In this document: piece by piece, positions 24,661 through 35,470 of the stretch | Position numbering within the stretch: position 1 is the stretch's first letter | Layout: every line of letters starts with the position of its first letter | Source: Halictus rubicundus | Lineage: Eukaryota > Arthropoda > Insecta > Hymenoptera > Halictidae | NCBI RefSeq assembly: GCF_050948215.1 | Contig: NC_135153.1 | Span: 6,662,058 to 6,726,057, forward strand | Direction: 5' to 3' | Length of the DNA stretch: 64,000 bases | Translations under genes and position numbers: made by a program | The notes under the pieces: generated by a model | What the model was told of the DNA's origin: nothing | Database searches by the model: none | The model's input: only the letters and a program-made list of their open reading frames with translations

Positions 24661-25484
24661 TTAATGCCACCCCTGGCCCACTAATTACACATTAACATAA
24701 AAAATTCTTACAAACCCCAACAACAATTACATTACCACACGAAACAGCTAAGAAATCTCTAAAAATCGAATCATTCGTTAAACTACCCGCACCCCCAATG
24801 CCTATAAAAATTCATAAAGCCTGAAAGATCCCCATAAAAATCGTAACATCTGCCGAAGAGAGTCGCTCCTTCCTTCCGGGACCGAATCTGTGACTAATTT
24901 AAAAATCCTGTCATTAATTCGCCATTAAACTCACCCCTAGCTGGTCAGAAGAAGAACGTGGTACGATGACGGGGTGCGAAGAAAATTGATCGGCGGCCAC
25001 TGTTACGCTAATAACCGTTCCCGTCGTCCCCATGGTCTCCGAGGCAAGACAATGGCCCGAAAAAATGTTCGTCCGGTGATTACGATAATTCAATTAGAAG
25101 TCATGTGGCCGGGGGTTGGCACGCGTGCAGCACGTGCGCCTTATGCTGTCGCATCGCCTTGCAGCCCGCGATACACTCTCGTGCACCCCGTGTTGAATAG
25201 GCCCGGGGCCTAGGAAACGAGTGACCGCCGCCTTATGTTCAAGACGGCTGTTCCCTGGAAGAAAAGCCGAATTGTTGAACGTGAAGCAGCCACTCGTTCC
25301 CCATTGTAACGTCCCGCCGGGTAAATTGCAGCCGGTGCGACGCTACTTTTCCTCCCTTACGCCTTGTTATTACGTTATTGCCGGATCGGCCCACCGGGTG
25401 GGGGAAAGTCCACCACCGAGCACGTACCGAGCCGTTTCTGCAAAATAGGTGGAGTTAATTCAAAAACTTTCATGTCACGAAATA
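24661..25484. other. No gene recognised
   Basis: 24661-24860 is notably poor in G on the plus strand (strings such as ACAAACCCCAACAACAATTA). 24960-25450 is GC/CpG-rich with short unrecognised frames. Confidence 0.45.
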
Positions 25485-25684
25485 CAGGGTTTGCTCTACA
25501 TATGTCCGAAATACCTAGCCGATAAAAATCCCAGAACTACCCCCACTGCCGCATGAGGGACCAAGAAGCTCGAGAAACCTCGGTCGCCCAGGAGTGAAGG
25601 ACGCGAGGATCAAAGAATAGTATCTCCTGGACGATATATGTCCGCGGCTAGCCCATGTACTGGACATACATTGAGTAAACACTG
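25485..25684. mobile_element. TA-flanked MITE, family B, complete (200 bp)
   Basis: TA (25483-25484), then CAGGGTTTGCTCTACATATG. On the minus strand the right end reads CAGTGTTTACTCAATGTATG, followed outward by TA (25685-25686). The terminal repeats are imperfect and about 38 bp long. The interior has CCAAGAAGCTCGAG, CCTCGGTCGCC and GATCAAAGAATAGTA. Partial copies lie at 33676 and 38139. Confidence 0.88.
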
Positions 25685-25695
25685 TAGGCTGAGAT

Positions 25696-25713
25696 TACAG
25701 TGATTTCTCTATA
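25696..25713 (+). mobile_element. Family A MITE terminus (18 bp), cut by a CAGGGTG element
   Basis: CAGTGATTTCTCTATA is identical to the family A end and stops where the CAGGGTA sequence starts. No family A sequence follows the nested element. Confidence 0.6.
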
Positions 25714-26041
25714 CAGGGTATTTCACCTAACTCGAGCATCTATAATATCTCGCTCGTTTTTTATTATAGGCGAAAATGTCAGGGAAAACATTAGTTGGTT
25801 CAGAGGGGCGAATATTATGATGGGCAAAAAAATTTGTTCAAGGTTATATTTTTTGAGATTTCAAGGTCATCGAAGGTTTTTTAAATAGAATGATATATTT
25901 TTATTATCGCTATATGATAGCCGAGGTCAAGACGAATCCAATGACCTGTAATATTATGACCTTCACGTGAACCAACTAATGTTTTCCTTTGAAATTTTCA
26001 TTAATCATAAAAAACAAGCGAGATATTTTAGATGCTCGAGA
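25714..26041. mobile_element. CAGGGTG-family fold-back derivative (328 bp)
   Basis: The left arm, 25714-25972, matches the left terminal repeat of the 38.3-kb transposon (CAGGGTATTTCACCTAACTC, AACATTAGTTGGTTCAGAGG, TATCGCTATATGATAGCC). It is followed directly by a partial right arm, 25973-26041 (CCAACTAATGTTTTCC to GATATTTTAGATGCTCGAG). The transposase and most of one arm are deleted, and the right terminus is truncated at CTCGAG. Confidence 0.85.
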
Positions 26042-26130
26042 GGCTTCGGACACTGAGGAGTGTAAACATAACACGGCTCGGAGTACGTCTCCTGGACAAT
26101 ACACGACGCTAGCAAGATCCGTGTTGTTGA
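26042..26130. mobile_element. Degenerate family B-like fragment
   Basis: GGACACTGAGGAGTGTAA, GTACGTCTCCTGGACAATA, CGCTAGCAAGATCC and GTTGACAT follow the order of landmarks in family B, but are diverged. Confidence 0.4.
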
Positions 26131-26289
26131 CATAATATATATGACATAATAGATATAAGTTGAAATAATAGATATAAGGCGACGATGTTCCTTCCGAAAT
26201 AAGAAAATCGCTACACGTCTTCTTCTCTCGAGGTTCCGCACCGTTTAGCGCCACAACGAGAGGTTATGTCATATTCTATGCATCTTTAT

Positions 26290-26389
26290 TATCAGCCCAC
26301 TCGAGAACAAAGTCGAGCCGTATAGGTGCCGTCGTCCGAAATACGACGAAGGCCGTCCGAAACCATCGTCTTGTATCGAAAGAAAACTG
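26290..26389 (-). mobile_element. Family D MITE, one end
   Basis: On the minus strand: CAGTTTTCTTTCGATACAAG, ACGATGGTTTCGGACGGCC and TTCGTCGTATTTCGGACGAC. It matches the left part of the complete element at 36178-36411. TA lies just outside (26390-26391). Confidence 0.7.
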
Positions 26390-26392
26390 TAT

Positions 26393-27075
26393 GTCCGATG
26401 CTTGACAGTGACAGTGTAAGCAGACTTACAGTGACCTCCATTAATATTCGAACACTTTTAAAAAGACGATAACCTTTTTTATATTTTTTTATATCTTTGA
26501 TTATATATTTTTATATTTTTTAGAAATTGCGATCTTTGTATTTGCTCTTGTTTGACGCAGTTTCGCGGAGTTTCCGGTCGTGAATTTTTCCAGGGAACTA
26601 TAGATATGGCGGCCTGTTCACGACAGCTTGATAACGAATAACGACTCTTGTCGGGCATCAGGAATCACCAGAGTGACAGCTTTCCACTGAGTGATCTCAA
26701 AGGTCCCTATCTTGAAAGCAACCGTCTTGAACATAAGGTGCTCCTTCTATGCGGCACGAGCTGCATATGCCCCGCGTCATTAATGCACGAAAGGCATGCG
26801 CCAAATGTTCTTTAATTAGTGGGCCTTGTTTCTTACCCGTTCCTCGTTCGCAACGACCAACGAACCACGAGGGCGAAAATATTCAGTTGTACACGCGTTT
26901 CCATGTTTTTCGAAGTTTTACAGCTACCGCAAGTGCACGCAGTACCACCATTAATTAAAATTGGTCGTTTTAAAATTTCACACATATGGTAAATGTACCA
27001 GTAAGAGTAAAATCATAATTACTTATAACTTGTTGCCTTTTGGCACAATTAAATAAATAACGATTCTTAGACTTA
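26393..27075. other. No gene recognised
   Basis: At about 26432, CAGTGACCTCCATTAATATT with CGAACACTTTT looks like a lone Tc1/mariner-type end. Then AT-rich sequence with a TATATTTTT-rich run (26470-26525). Confidence 0.4.
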
Positions 27076-27385
27076 CTTGGAAAAATCAGTTTTTGACCTA
27101 TTTTCCCTAGATAATGATGTTTAGAAATTCTGAGAAAAATCTGAGACACGTCAAGCACACAAATACATACTCTGCAATTCGTGTCAGGTTTTTAAATTGA
27201 AAATCCTGCTTGTGAAAAATCAAAAATTTGAAAAAATCGAAAAAATGTAGATTTCGTATGAGAGTTCTAGAGATATAATATCTATATTTTTACAGTACCG
27301 ATATATTGTTATAATTATTCTTCGCGAATTTTTTCGGATTTTACAAATTGGTGCGTGATAGTTAAAAAAAAAATAAGAACCGATT
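27076..27385 (+). repeat. Dispersed repeat, copy 1 (inverted partner at 60.3 kb)
   Basis: GAAAATCCTGCTTGTGAAAA, GTAGATTTCGTATGAGAG, ATATTTTTACAGTACCGATA and GAATTTTTTCGGATTTTACA match the minus strand of 60259-60563 in order. Class unknown; no terminal repeats identified. Confidence 0.7.
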
Positions 27386-28330
27386 TTTTCAACGTTTCTT
27401 CCGCGAGAAACTAAGCTAACCTTAAAATTGTGACGTGAATCACTATTGAAACAATCTCTGGTTTCGAACGGGCGTTTGGCAAACAAATATTTCACGTTCT
27501 ACGAGTCCTGGTTGCGTATCCGAAGATCTTTCGGAAGAAGAAACGCGATGAAGCTCGCAGGTACTTGCGTACGAGCTAATAAGAACGCTCTGCCGGGCAT
27601 AATGGTCGTCCGAAAAACGCTCTGTAATTATGCTGTTCGTGTCGATATGCTGCGTGACTTGAGGTTACCCGGTGGCATCACAAAACGTTCTTTGTAATGC
27701 ACACGTACTCTGGAAATGCCATCTTATCACGAACAGGGAGACCACCTCGTCGTATTCCGTTCGTGTGCGCGCGTGTGCGTGTGTGCGTGTGCGCTCACAC
27801 TTCGATCTACACGATCGTAAGTTGTCCGATGATTTTTACAATTTGTAATGGCATTACGCTCGCGACGTTACTGTATTTATTGCCCACGCGTACCTACTTT
27901 TACAGAGAACTTTCAATTGTTTGTTTAAAATGCCAACTGCATCGAGAACTTCCATTTTTATTTTTGCTTAGCAATATAAATAGTGGATCCACTGTAAATT
28001 AAAATAGCCAGTTAATAAAGGGAATTTTGCATTTTACAAAATTCAAATACAAAGTTGAACTTTACAAATTTGTAAATTTGTACCGTATAAATTAATTTTC
28101 TAGTCATCCAGAGGGTTTACAATTCTAATGGTGACATGAAATTATAGTTCCAACTCAGTGTATGTAAATATTTTGATGGGACTGTTAAAGCAGATGTAAA
28201 CAAAGTGCATTTATATTTATGAATGTGGTCCTTGTCTTATTTATAAATATGTAGCAATTGTGTTAAACTCGCTGTTGGAATTGTGAATACTTTGGACGAC
28301 TAGAAAATTGATTTTTAAGATGAAAAGTAC
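27386..28330. other. No gene recognised
   Basis: Includes a GT/GC-rich run (27763-27797). An 83-codon frame (27446-27697) and a 101-codon frame (27697-28002) have no recognised domain. Confidence 0.45.
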
Positions 28331-28660
28331 AGTCAAATCTGTTTTTGTGCGGTCCTTTTCTATGCGAATTTTATTTTGTGCGATTTTCTTTTATGCGGTA
28401 TATGAATGCCAACGGTGTTGGCATTATAACAACCTTGCAATGTTCTCATCACAAGAAGATGCGCGTTTTGTACTACGACGAGTAGTATTGAAATATGTGC
28501 ACTTTGAAAATTTCTCCATGTTTAAAATGAGAAATGAAACTTTTTAAAAACGTTTGCATGTGTAATTTAATTATTTATTTTATTTGGAAAGCACTTTCTC
28601 ATTTTCTAAGTGAGACTTTTTTATGGGGTCCCTCTCCACCGCATAAAAAATTTTCTCTAA
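28331..28660 (+). mobile_element. Possible degenerate MITE with CAGTCAAATCTG end
   Basis: TA followed by CAGTCAAATCTGTTTTTGTG at 28331. A decayed candidate opposite end containing CCACCGCATAAAAA lies near 28640. The GTGCGG/ATGCGG motif recurs inside. Weak. Confidence 0.35.
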
Positions 28661-29539
28661 TATGTTGTAAACAATAACAATAACAATAGCTATAACAATT
28701 ATTTGTTATAGCTATTTCTGAAGTTTCCGAATATCTTTTTTGTACGGTTTTTTCTAAGTTCCCTTTATTAACTGGCTATATCTTAATGCAGAGTGGCTTC
28801 AATATTTCTATTTCTAAGCAGAAATAAAACTGAAAGATCGAGAAAATGTTTTCTTTAATTCTTGCACGGTTTATTGTCACAGTATTTTGAAGGACGTGTT
28901 TACCGTGTGAAACAAGAGTTTAGTGTGTTTTGTAAGTTTGTCTGAACCGTTTATCTCATTTCAGTTTCGCTTTCGTTCACCGCCGTGGCACGAGGGCGAT
29001 AAAGGAAGCCTCGGAATTCGTTTCGCACACTCCGTTGTCGCATCTGTCCAGTTTAATTCCGCAGGCCATCGAGTTTCCTGCAAACACGTTGCAGATGGAC
29101 GGATGTGAGCGGAAGGTCAGGGACACGTCCAACAGAATCGTTTTGGCGAGAGAGGGCAGCCGATAAGTGGGATAGTCCGGGCGACTGTCTTATCATTCGG
29201 TCTCAGCTGTTCACCCCCCCCCCCCGCCCCAGTGTCTCGATTCTCGGAAGGTCCTCGTAAAAATATCACAGGATGTAGACGCCTGCCATGCCAAAACCGG
29301 CGTGCTACGTGTACTGGCGTAGAACTCTCACGTTTCAGCCTTCTCGTGCCGAAGCATATGCCTCGATTTATAGATCGACGATCGAACTCTATCCTACGGG
29401 GCCCGTAAAACACGCTGCCGGCACCGTAGATCGATCATCTCGCTTTATCGCGTAGTTCCTAATCGCTCTGTTCGAAGTGTCGTTATTTATTGGAAGATAC
29501 ATCTTTGGGAATCTGCTGTTAAAAGTACGTGCTGTAATC
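28661..29539. other. No gene recognised; C run
   Basis: AT-rich, then CpG-rich from 28.9 kb. A C run with one G lies at 29213-29230. The 98-codon minus-strand frame (29413-29117) is unrecognised. Confidence 0.45.
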
Positions 29540-29618
29540 ATAAATAATCTTTTGTATGCGAAGTATTTATGCAAACCTCAAATAATATCTTATATTTGAA
29601 ATATTTATGTAATTTTAA

Positions 29619-29862
29619 CCCTTTGCACTCGAAGCGGTTTTAACTCCAAAACGAAACATTTCTTCCGACCTAAAATATTTCTATATATTTTTTTTTTTTC
29701 ATGTTATACATACATGCGAAAATGGTGCAATTTACTCGTACAACACTTGAAGTGTTTAGTAATTTATCAAATACAAGCAAATGTAATGATGTGAAAAATA
29801 TTTTGAATAATGGTACTGCAATTTTTAGTGGTGCCTTACAGTCACCATTCGAGTGCAAAGGG
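29619..29862 (+). mobile_element. TTAA-flanked element, CCCTTTGCACTCGAA family, complete (244 bp)
   Basis: TTAA (29615-29618), CCCTTTGCACTCGAAG on the left and CATTCGAGTGCAAAGGG on the right, then TTAA (29863-29866). Non-coding. Related fragments lie at 3965 and 21801. Confidence 0.88.
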
Positions 29863-29866
29863 TTAA

Positions 29867-30107
29867 TCCTTTACACTCGGCGCTATTTTCATTCTAAAAC
29901 TAAATATTTCTTTCGTCTTACAATATTTTCATTTTGTTCATACGAAACTGATCCGATTTCTACGTATAATATTTAAATGTTTAGTAACCTATTAAATACA
30001 AAGTTTGTAATGTAACAAATATTTTGTAATGTTTCTTGTAATTTCTTTGAAATAATGCCACAACAATTTCTAGTGGTGCTTCAGAGTCACCACTCGAGTG
30101 CTTCGGG
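29867..30107 (+). mobile_element. Second TTAA element abutting the first (241 bp)
   Basis: It shares the TTAA at 29863-29866. Starts TCCTTTACACTCGGCGC and ends CCACTCGAGTGCTTCGGG before TTAA (30108-30111). The interior (CTAAATATTTCTTTCGTCTT, AATGTTTAGTAACCTATTAA) parallels the first element but is more diverged, so it is probably older. Confidence 0.78.
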
Positions 30108-30348
30108 TTAAATAATCTCTTGTGTGTCAAGTAATCATGCATACCTAAATAATTTTTTATATTTGAAATATTTATGTAAACCTAAATAATCTTTTATATT
30201 TGAAGGATTTATGCAAACCTAAATAATCTTTTATATTTGAAGGATTTATGCAAACCTAAATATTCTTTTATATTTGAAGTATTTATATAAAATTAAATAA
30301 TCTTTTATATTTCAAATATCTATGTAAACCTAAATAATTTTTTATATG

Positions 30349-31357
30349 TTAATTTAGTAAAATGATTTTATGGTTCAATGCTGAACAAATGGCATTTTAT
30401 ATTATTTTAAAAGTTTATTTTGGAGGAAACAATAATACTAACTATATTTCGATATTTTCTATAAAAAAAATGGTCTGACTGATGGTTTACTGATGGCAAC
30501 TCGGTATGCACTGCAAAAAGAGTGAAACCATAGTCAAAATATCTGGGTGGGGGGCGGGGCGAGCATCCGCAGAAATTCATTCCACGATGCCTACGACATT
30601 TGTCGGAGCGTGAGAACCGGCTGACAAAATCCCTGTATATTTACATAAAAAGGAAAAGAAAAGAAGAAACCCGCGGGCCGGGAGTCAAGGATTCACGAAA
30701 CACGCCGATAAACCGCAAGTTCATGGGGCTCCATTGATGCCAGAGCTTCTTGTCACATGGCGCCTGACCTACCGAAAGCGAGAGAGCATAAAGTTAAGAA
30801 TGAAAACAGTTGGAATTTTATGAATCACGTCCACCGATTTTTATGCCGCTCGAGAAAAAAAAAAAAAGAAGACGTTGCTCAGCTTGCGTCAACCACCAAA
30901 CGGGCTATTCGAAGCCTTTCGTCGCTGCAACCATTAACGTGACAACATCCTTACATCATTTTTCTTATCCGAAGGCGAGAGGAATTGCCATAAAGCTCCT
31001 CTTCGATTCTTTATTTAAATCAAAATTTAATACTGTGCGTGCCGTTTCTTAATCTCTGAAGGGCTGGAAAACCCTTATAAACCGGAAACCCCATATCAGA
31101 AAAAATTTAAAAATATTAATTTTACAAAATTCTCCAATTTTTTCTCCTTTGGGGACCTGGAAGCTAAGTGTCAATTAAATATTTCTTAGTTACAATAAAT
31201 GAAATTCAAATTAAACATTTTTTATTTCTCTCGCTGTTTCCGTACTTATCGACCTCTAGCGACGTTGTTCCGTAACTCTGAAACGGTTCGCGTCTCTTGT
31301 CGAAAATTTTGGAGTTATTATTTTCGGTCCTTGATAAATACAATAAAATGCATCAGG
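30349..31357. other. No gene recognised
   Basis: AT-rich to mixed. Short frames at 30757-31052 have no domain. Confidence 0.45.
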
Positions 31358-31362
31358 CAGGG

Positions 31363-32424
31363 CATAGTGGTCTAAAACGCGAAATTTAGTAACATTTTGG
31401 TATAACTTCTAAAGTATTACAGATATCGAAGTGATAGTTGGGGTGTAGAATATTAACAAGTGATCTTTTTCAATGGTGCACTTTTTGTTTATTTAATAAC
31501 TTTTTTTACTATTTTTTAAATATATTTACAAATTTAACAACTTTTACAAACACATTCAGCTTAGTAAATATATTATTCCTCTAAATTTTTGAAAAATCGC
31601 TATTTAAATAAAATTTGCTTTACTGCCTAGTGTTTTTTAGTCGTCAAAGAGTCTCGACCAAGAACCCGAGAACCTATACGCATAGCCGCACGGACGCGGA
31701 TGACTTTAAACAATAATAACGCGTAACATTGGACGAGATTGGAAATAATTCTTGCACGATTATATAGAAGAAAGTGTGCCGAACATATTCCATATTGTAA
31801 AATTCCATAATCTCTTCTGTCTTAGAAGATATACTGAACTAATGGACAAAGTATACTGAGGTATCCGAGAACCTATGCGCATAGGCGTACGAACGCGGGC
31901 GACTTTAAACGATAATAACTTGTGATATGGGACGAGATGGGAAATAATTCTTACATGATTGTGTAGAAGAAAGTATGCTGAAAATACTCCATTTTGTAAA
32001 ATTCTATGATCTTGTATGATACAGAGAAGATATTCCTTGCGAAGTCTTAAAAATTCTGAAAATTTTCTACATTGCATTTGGCATAACATGTTTAATACAT
32101 TATGAATAGTCATTTTTAATTGACAATGGTAATTTACAGCTTAAAGATAAACCTTTCATTGAAAAAAATTGGAAGGAATATATTAAAAAGGATCGTCAGA
32201 GCATCTCAAAGAAGAATAGCAATTTTTTCCATGAGAAAAGGGTATCTTCAAAACTTCCAACGTTAACCGTTTATTACTGTAATAGTATTTATTAAATGTT
32301 ATTCATTTTTTCATTTTCGAGGTTGATAGATATTTAGAAAGCAATAAGCATTCGACATAAGTCAATATAAGACAGGTGATTATTTGGAAAAATGTCACTA
32401 AATTTCGCGTTTTAGACCACTGTG
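31363..32424. mobile_element. Transib-like non-autonomous element, copy 1 (1062 bp)
   Basis: Left end CATAGTGGTCTAAAACGCGA; right end, read inward on the minus strand, CACAGTGGTCTAAAACGCGA. Both continue with AATTTAGT(A/G)ACATTTT. The direct flanks are CAGGG (31358-31362) and CAGGG (32425-32429), a 5-bp target duplication. CACAGTG ends with 5-bp duplications are the Transib pattern. The interior is alignable over most of its length with 51514-52344 in reverse. It contains an internal direct duplication of about 200 bp (CCGAGAACCTATACGCATAG at 31666 and again near 31865). No transposase is recognisable; the 117-codon minus-strand frame (32113-31760) is unrecognised. Confidence 0.75.
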
Positions 32425-32871
32425 CAGGGGTGAGATCATCAGTTTGAGAAAGATTCAGGAACGTTCGAATCTGGTGTAAAACGGGAGGCGGGTGTGCGAC
32501 TGTTGCAATCGGCAGACGTTGGCCGAGAAGAGGAGTTTTGCGCTGTTCGATATCTGTGAAACGGTGCGCGTCCCTCCTCCGAAACAGCGAATATTATCGC
32601 GAGAAACGGTTAATTTAAAGCACGCTCTATCAAGATGATGCTGGCCACTGGAGGATCGAAGGGGCCGGTAGCGGGGGACGAGGTAGCAGACGGTGGGAAG
32701 GAAGTGCCGAGGAGGATGAAAGGCAACAGAAAGAAACGAGTATTCCCGTCTGGTGGGTCTTTGTACTCGGGACTGTTGGTCCGAGAGAGGCGAAGCCGGC
32801 AGAACAAGAAGAACCGGCGATGTTGGTGTGCGGATTGTCTTGGACCGGGCTCTCGTTCTGCCTCTCTTTTG

Positions 32872-32882
32872 CTCTTTCTCTC

Positions 32883-32914
<32 letters not shown>

Positions 32915-32933
32915 TCTCTCTCTATTTTGCTCG
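32872..32933. repeat. (CT)n microsatellite, interrupted
   Basis: CT dinucleotides with a CCC and a GT interruption. Confidence 0.95.
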
Positions 32934-33112
32934 GCCACCCTGCTTATGAAACGGTTAATCTGACGATAATGCTCCCCAGCGAGAAACCCGGCCGGGGAAC
33001 TGTCAATGGCATTCCGAATAGGCCTGGAAACCAGCGAAGGGATAATGATCGCATGCGAAATTGCGCCGCGCCGCGCCGCGCCAGATCCTCTCTCGATCCT
33101 TCGCTCCTGCGA

Positions 33113-33130
33113 AATCTCTTCTCTTCTCTT

Positions 33131-33169
<39 letters not shown>

Positions 33170-33186
33170 CTCTCTTTCTTCTCTCC
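33113..33186. repeat. (CTCTT)n then (CT)n microsatellite
   Basis: Pentamer CTCTT repeats grade into CT dinucleotides. Just upstream, at 33063-33081, CGCCGCGCCGCGCCGCGCC is a short GC-rich repeat. Confidence 0.95.
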
Positions 33187-33675
33187 ACTCTCGGCTCGTC
33201 CACCAGAATGGAAGCCTTTTCACCCGTTAGCGGCCCATGCCCATGGACTCGTCTCGTTTGTTTTTCCCTCGTTCCTCGGTACTAGCCGACAGGCGGCTCG
33301 GTTCTTTTCGTGTGTGCCCGCGTTCGCCTCTTTTTGCGGTTATCAGGCCCGGCCACGGATTCGTTTTATTTCGAATTATCGTCCTGCCACGCCGCACCAC
33401 GGTCCAGTGGAACGAGCGTAAGCGAAATAACGAGACTGTTTTCGATTTTATGGCAAAATTGCATCGTGCGAATTCACTGTACATTTCAAACAGCCCCCCT
33501 CCCCTTCCCCTCTATTCGTTCCGTCGCTTTCGGCGGAAATTTGCAAATGCCCCAGATACACAGTTCTCTAGGTATTTTAACGTAGATTAGAAACAAATTC
33601 TTTTCTTAGGTTCCGAGAATGGTAGCGCCGCCATTTTGGATCGAAAAGATACACAACAGAATTGCTGAATAAACT

Positions 33676-33785
33676 CACTCGGTCGCCGAGGAGTGTAAGG
33701 TCGCGTGGATCAAAGAATAGTACCTCCTGCCCGATATATGTCCGTGGCTAGACCCTTGTTTTGGACATAGAACGAGTAAACACTG
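33676..33785 (+). mobile_element. Family B MITE, right half
   Basis: CTCGGTCGCCGAGGAGTG, GATCAAAGAATAGTACCTCC, GATATATGTCCGTGGCTAG and terminal GAGTAAACACTG followed by TA. It matches the right half of 25485-25684. Confidence 0.82.
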
Positions 33786-34030
33786 TACAAGTGGGCATCA
33801 AACTTAAATGGAACAGCCTGTATTTTCGAGCTTTCCATTTCCCCAGGAGAGTGCATGAAAACTGCGATAATTTGGCTCTTCTGGATTGCTGAAATGTCAC
33901 CCCGTTGCCCGTGGCATCCCTTAGTTGCAGGGTCTGATTTAAGCACACCTCGGAACGGACGCGCGAGGAGTCTTTAAATTAAGCATCAACAGATTAACGA
34001 GCGGGGCTACGGACAACCAGAGAAAGAAGG

Positions 34031-34038
34031 AGAGAAAG

Positions 34039-34070
<32 letters not shown>
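34031..34070. repeat. (GA)n microsatellite
   Basis: GA dinucleotides preceded by AGAAAGAAGGAGAGAAAG. Confidence 0.95.
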
Positions 34071-34073
<3 letters not shown>

Positions 34074-34223
34074 CCCCGCGTATCGGGCCGAGGAATTATA
34101 TTCTGTTTGCAGCAACAAAGTGCAAGCTTAATCCTCGGGACGCGGGGCTCGCCTCCGCGACTCGGAGGCTCTCGGGTTTCTTTGAATGATACACGACTTT
34201 CGTGGAACGCCAAAAAGAGCACA

Positions 34224-34258
34224 ACCTCTCTCTCTCTCTCTCTCTCTCTCCCTCTCTC
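34224..34258. repeat. (CT)n microsatellite
   Basis: CT dinucleotides, about 150 bp from the oppositely oriented GA tract at 34031. The two tracts could pair as an inverted repeat. Confidence 0.95.
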
Positions 34259-35107
34259 ACTTTCTTTCTCACTCCTTCTATCGTCCTTTCACGTTTTCCT
34301 TTTCTTCTTCGCGAAGGTCTCCCGAGGAGAAACAGTGTCATCGTTGCGGCGAGCAACGCGCTAGGTGAAATATTCCCATCGGACCGGGACAGGCCTCTTC
34401 ATTAATCTGACCGATGACTAGCTAATTTCGAGTTCGGATGCCGGACGGCCGTTCAAGCTGAGTTACAGGGGACGATGATGGTCTTCTTATTTGCGGAGGA
34501 AGTATCATTACGCGTGTACCACGGACGATTCGGGTGCGAGAGAACCTGCGCCGCGATTCCTGTGGGAACGGGACGCGATTTCACCGGTGGAATGCTGGCA
34601 CTCGGATACCTGAGTCCTTTTTTCCTCAATCATTTTTGCCCGGTTTATACTCCGCTCCGCTACAGGTTGCTGCAGGTTCCTGTTTTACCAACTGTCGCTA
34701 CAGTTGCCATCCCTGCACACGATGACCACGCGGTGGACGTACGAAGTGGTTGGAGTAGGGAGGACTGCTATTATCGCTGTATCTTGGGTATCTTCTTTCG
34801 AGAGGCCAGCTATAGCGGATTTAATGTTCATTGAACTAACCTAGACCTTGCGTTGAGGTCTTCTTTGCTCGCTATCCTAACGTCTGTACACGATACGAAT
34901 GACGCTTCAGTACCAAGGTTATCGCATACAATCATCCGCCGCACAGTGGCCCCAATAAGAAAAAAAGTTCAAAATTAAAGGTAACAAAAGAAAGAACACG
35001 TATCAGTGAATCGTTCATGTACTATACACCCCACAGAGACGTAAAGTGACCTCTGGCATTAGCTTCATTAACAATGAAACAAATGACGAATCCAGATATT
35101 GTTCTGA

Positions 35108-35399
35108 TTACCTGGTTTTATTATCAATGCCGACAAATTTAAAACGTATGCCTATGAAACAGCTGAACTTTTTGTTAAATTAAATCCATGGTACATTATG
35201 CCTGCATCCGTCCATAATGTTTTGTTGCATGGGCACGAAATAATCAAACACTATCTTTTGCCCATTGGAGATCTGTCTGAGGAAGCATAGGGAGTTCGGA
35301 ATATAAAGATGTGAGGAACTTCCGTGAGCATAATACAAAAAAGTGTCGATTGGCAACAAATAAGGATTAGTTAAATAGATTCTTACTTGCATCAAATTG
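35108..35399 (+). pseudogene. Transib (RAG1-related) transposase fragment
   Basis: The plus-strand frame from about 35108 to 35287 reads through ETAELFVKLNPWYIMPASVH, HGHEII and LLPIGDLSEEA. These are the conserved blocks near the C-terminal part of Transib transposases (consensus of the type PWYYMPASVHKILIHG and LPIGQLSEEA). A TAG stop follows at 35288. After a frameshift near 35302 the text continues as VRNFREHNTKKCRLATNKD, then another TAG at 35368 and LNRFLLASN. At least two nonsense changes and one frameshift are present, and everything upstream of this block is missing, so it is dead. Identification rests on ordered motif matches from memory of the family, not a search. Confidence 0.85.
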
Positions 35400-35416
35400 A
35401 AAAATAGTCATCTGTC

Positions 35417-35470
35417 CCCGAACGGGCAACCCGTACCCGAGCGGGCATCCCGTGCCCGGCGGGCAGCCTG
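35417..35470 (+). repeat. Short GC-rich repeat, ~18-19 bp unit, 3 copies
   Basis: CGGGCAACCCGTACCCGAG, CGGGCATCCCGTGCCCGG and CGGGCAGCCTGG follow one another. It lies inside the Transib element, just after the transposase relic. Confidence 0.7.

Larger units (their letters stand above)
29540..30348 (+). repeat. Tandem array, ~37-bp unit, split by two TTAA elements
   Basis: Units read CCTAAATAATCTTTTATATT followed by TGAAGTATTTATGCAAA. They are present at 29540-29614 and again at 30112-30348, with about eight units in all. The gap is exactly the pair of TTAA-flanked elements. Confidence 0.88.
32430..34936. other. No gene recognised; CpG-rich block with CT/GA tracts and a MITE fragment
   Basis: 32.6-33.6 kb is CpG-rich with many overlapping frames created by the CT tracts. 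The frame at 32635 begins MMLATGGSKGPVAGDEVADG and could be a start exon, but it runs into the CT tract and has no recognised domain. 34.4-34.9 kb holds an unrecognised 119-codon frame. Confidence 0.4.

Noticed and set aside
24661..24860. G-poor strand as a possible mitochondrial insertion
   Set aside because: Strand bias only. No mitochondrial gene text could be read in any frame.
32630..33421. 197- and 222-codon frames on opposite strands
   Set aside because: Both consist largely of microsatellite-derived Arg-Glu or Ser-Leu repeats.
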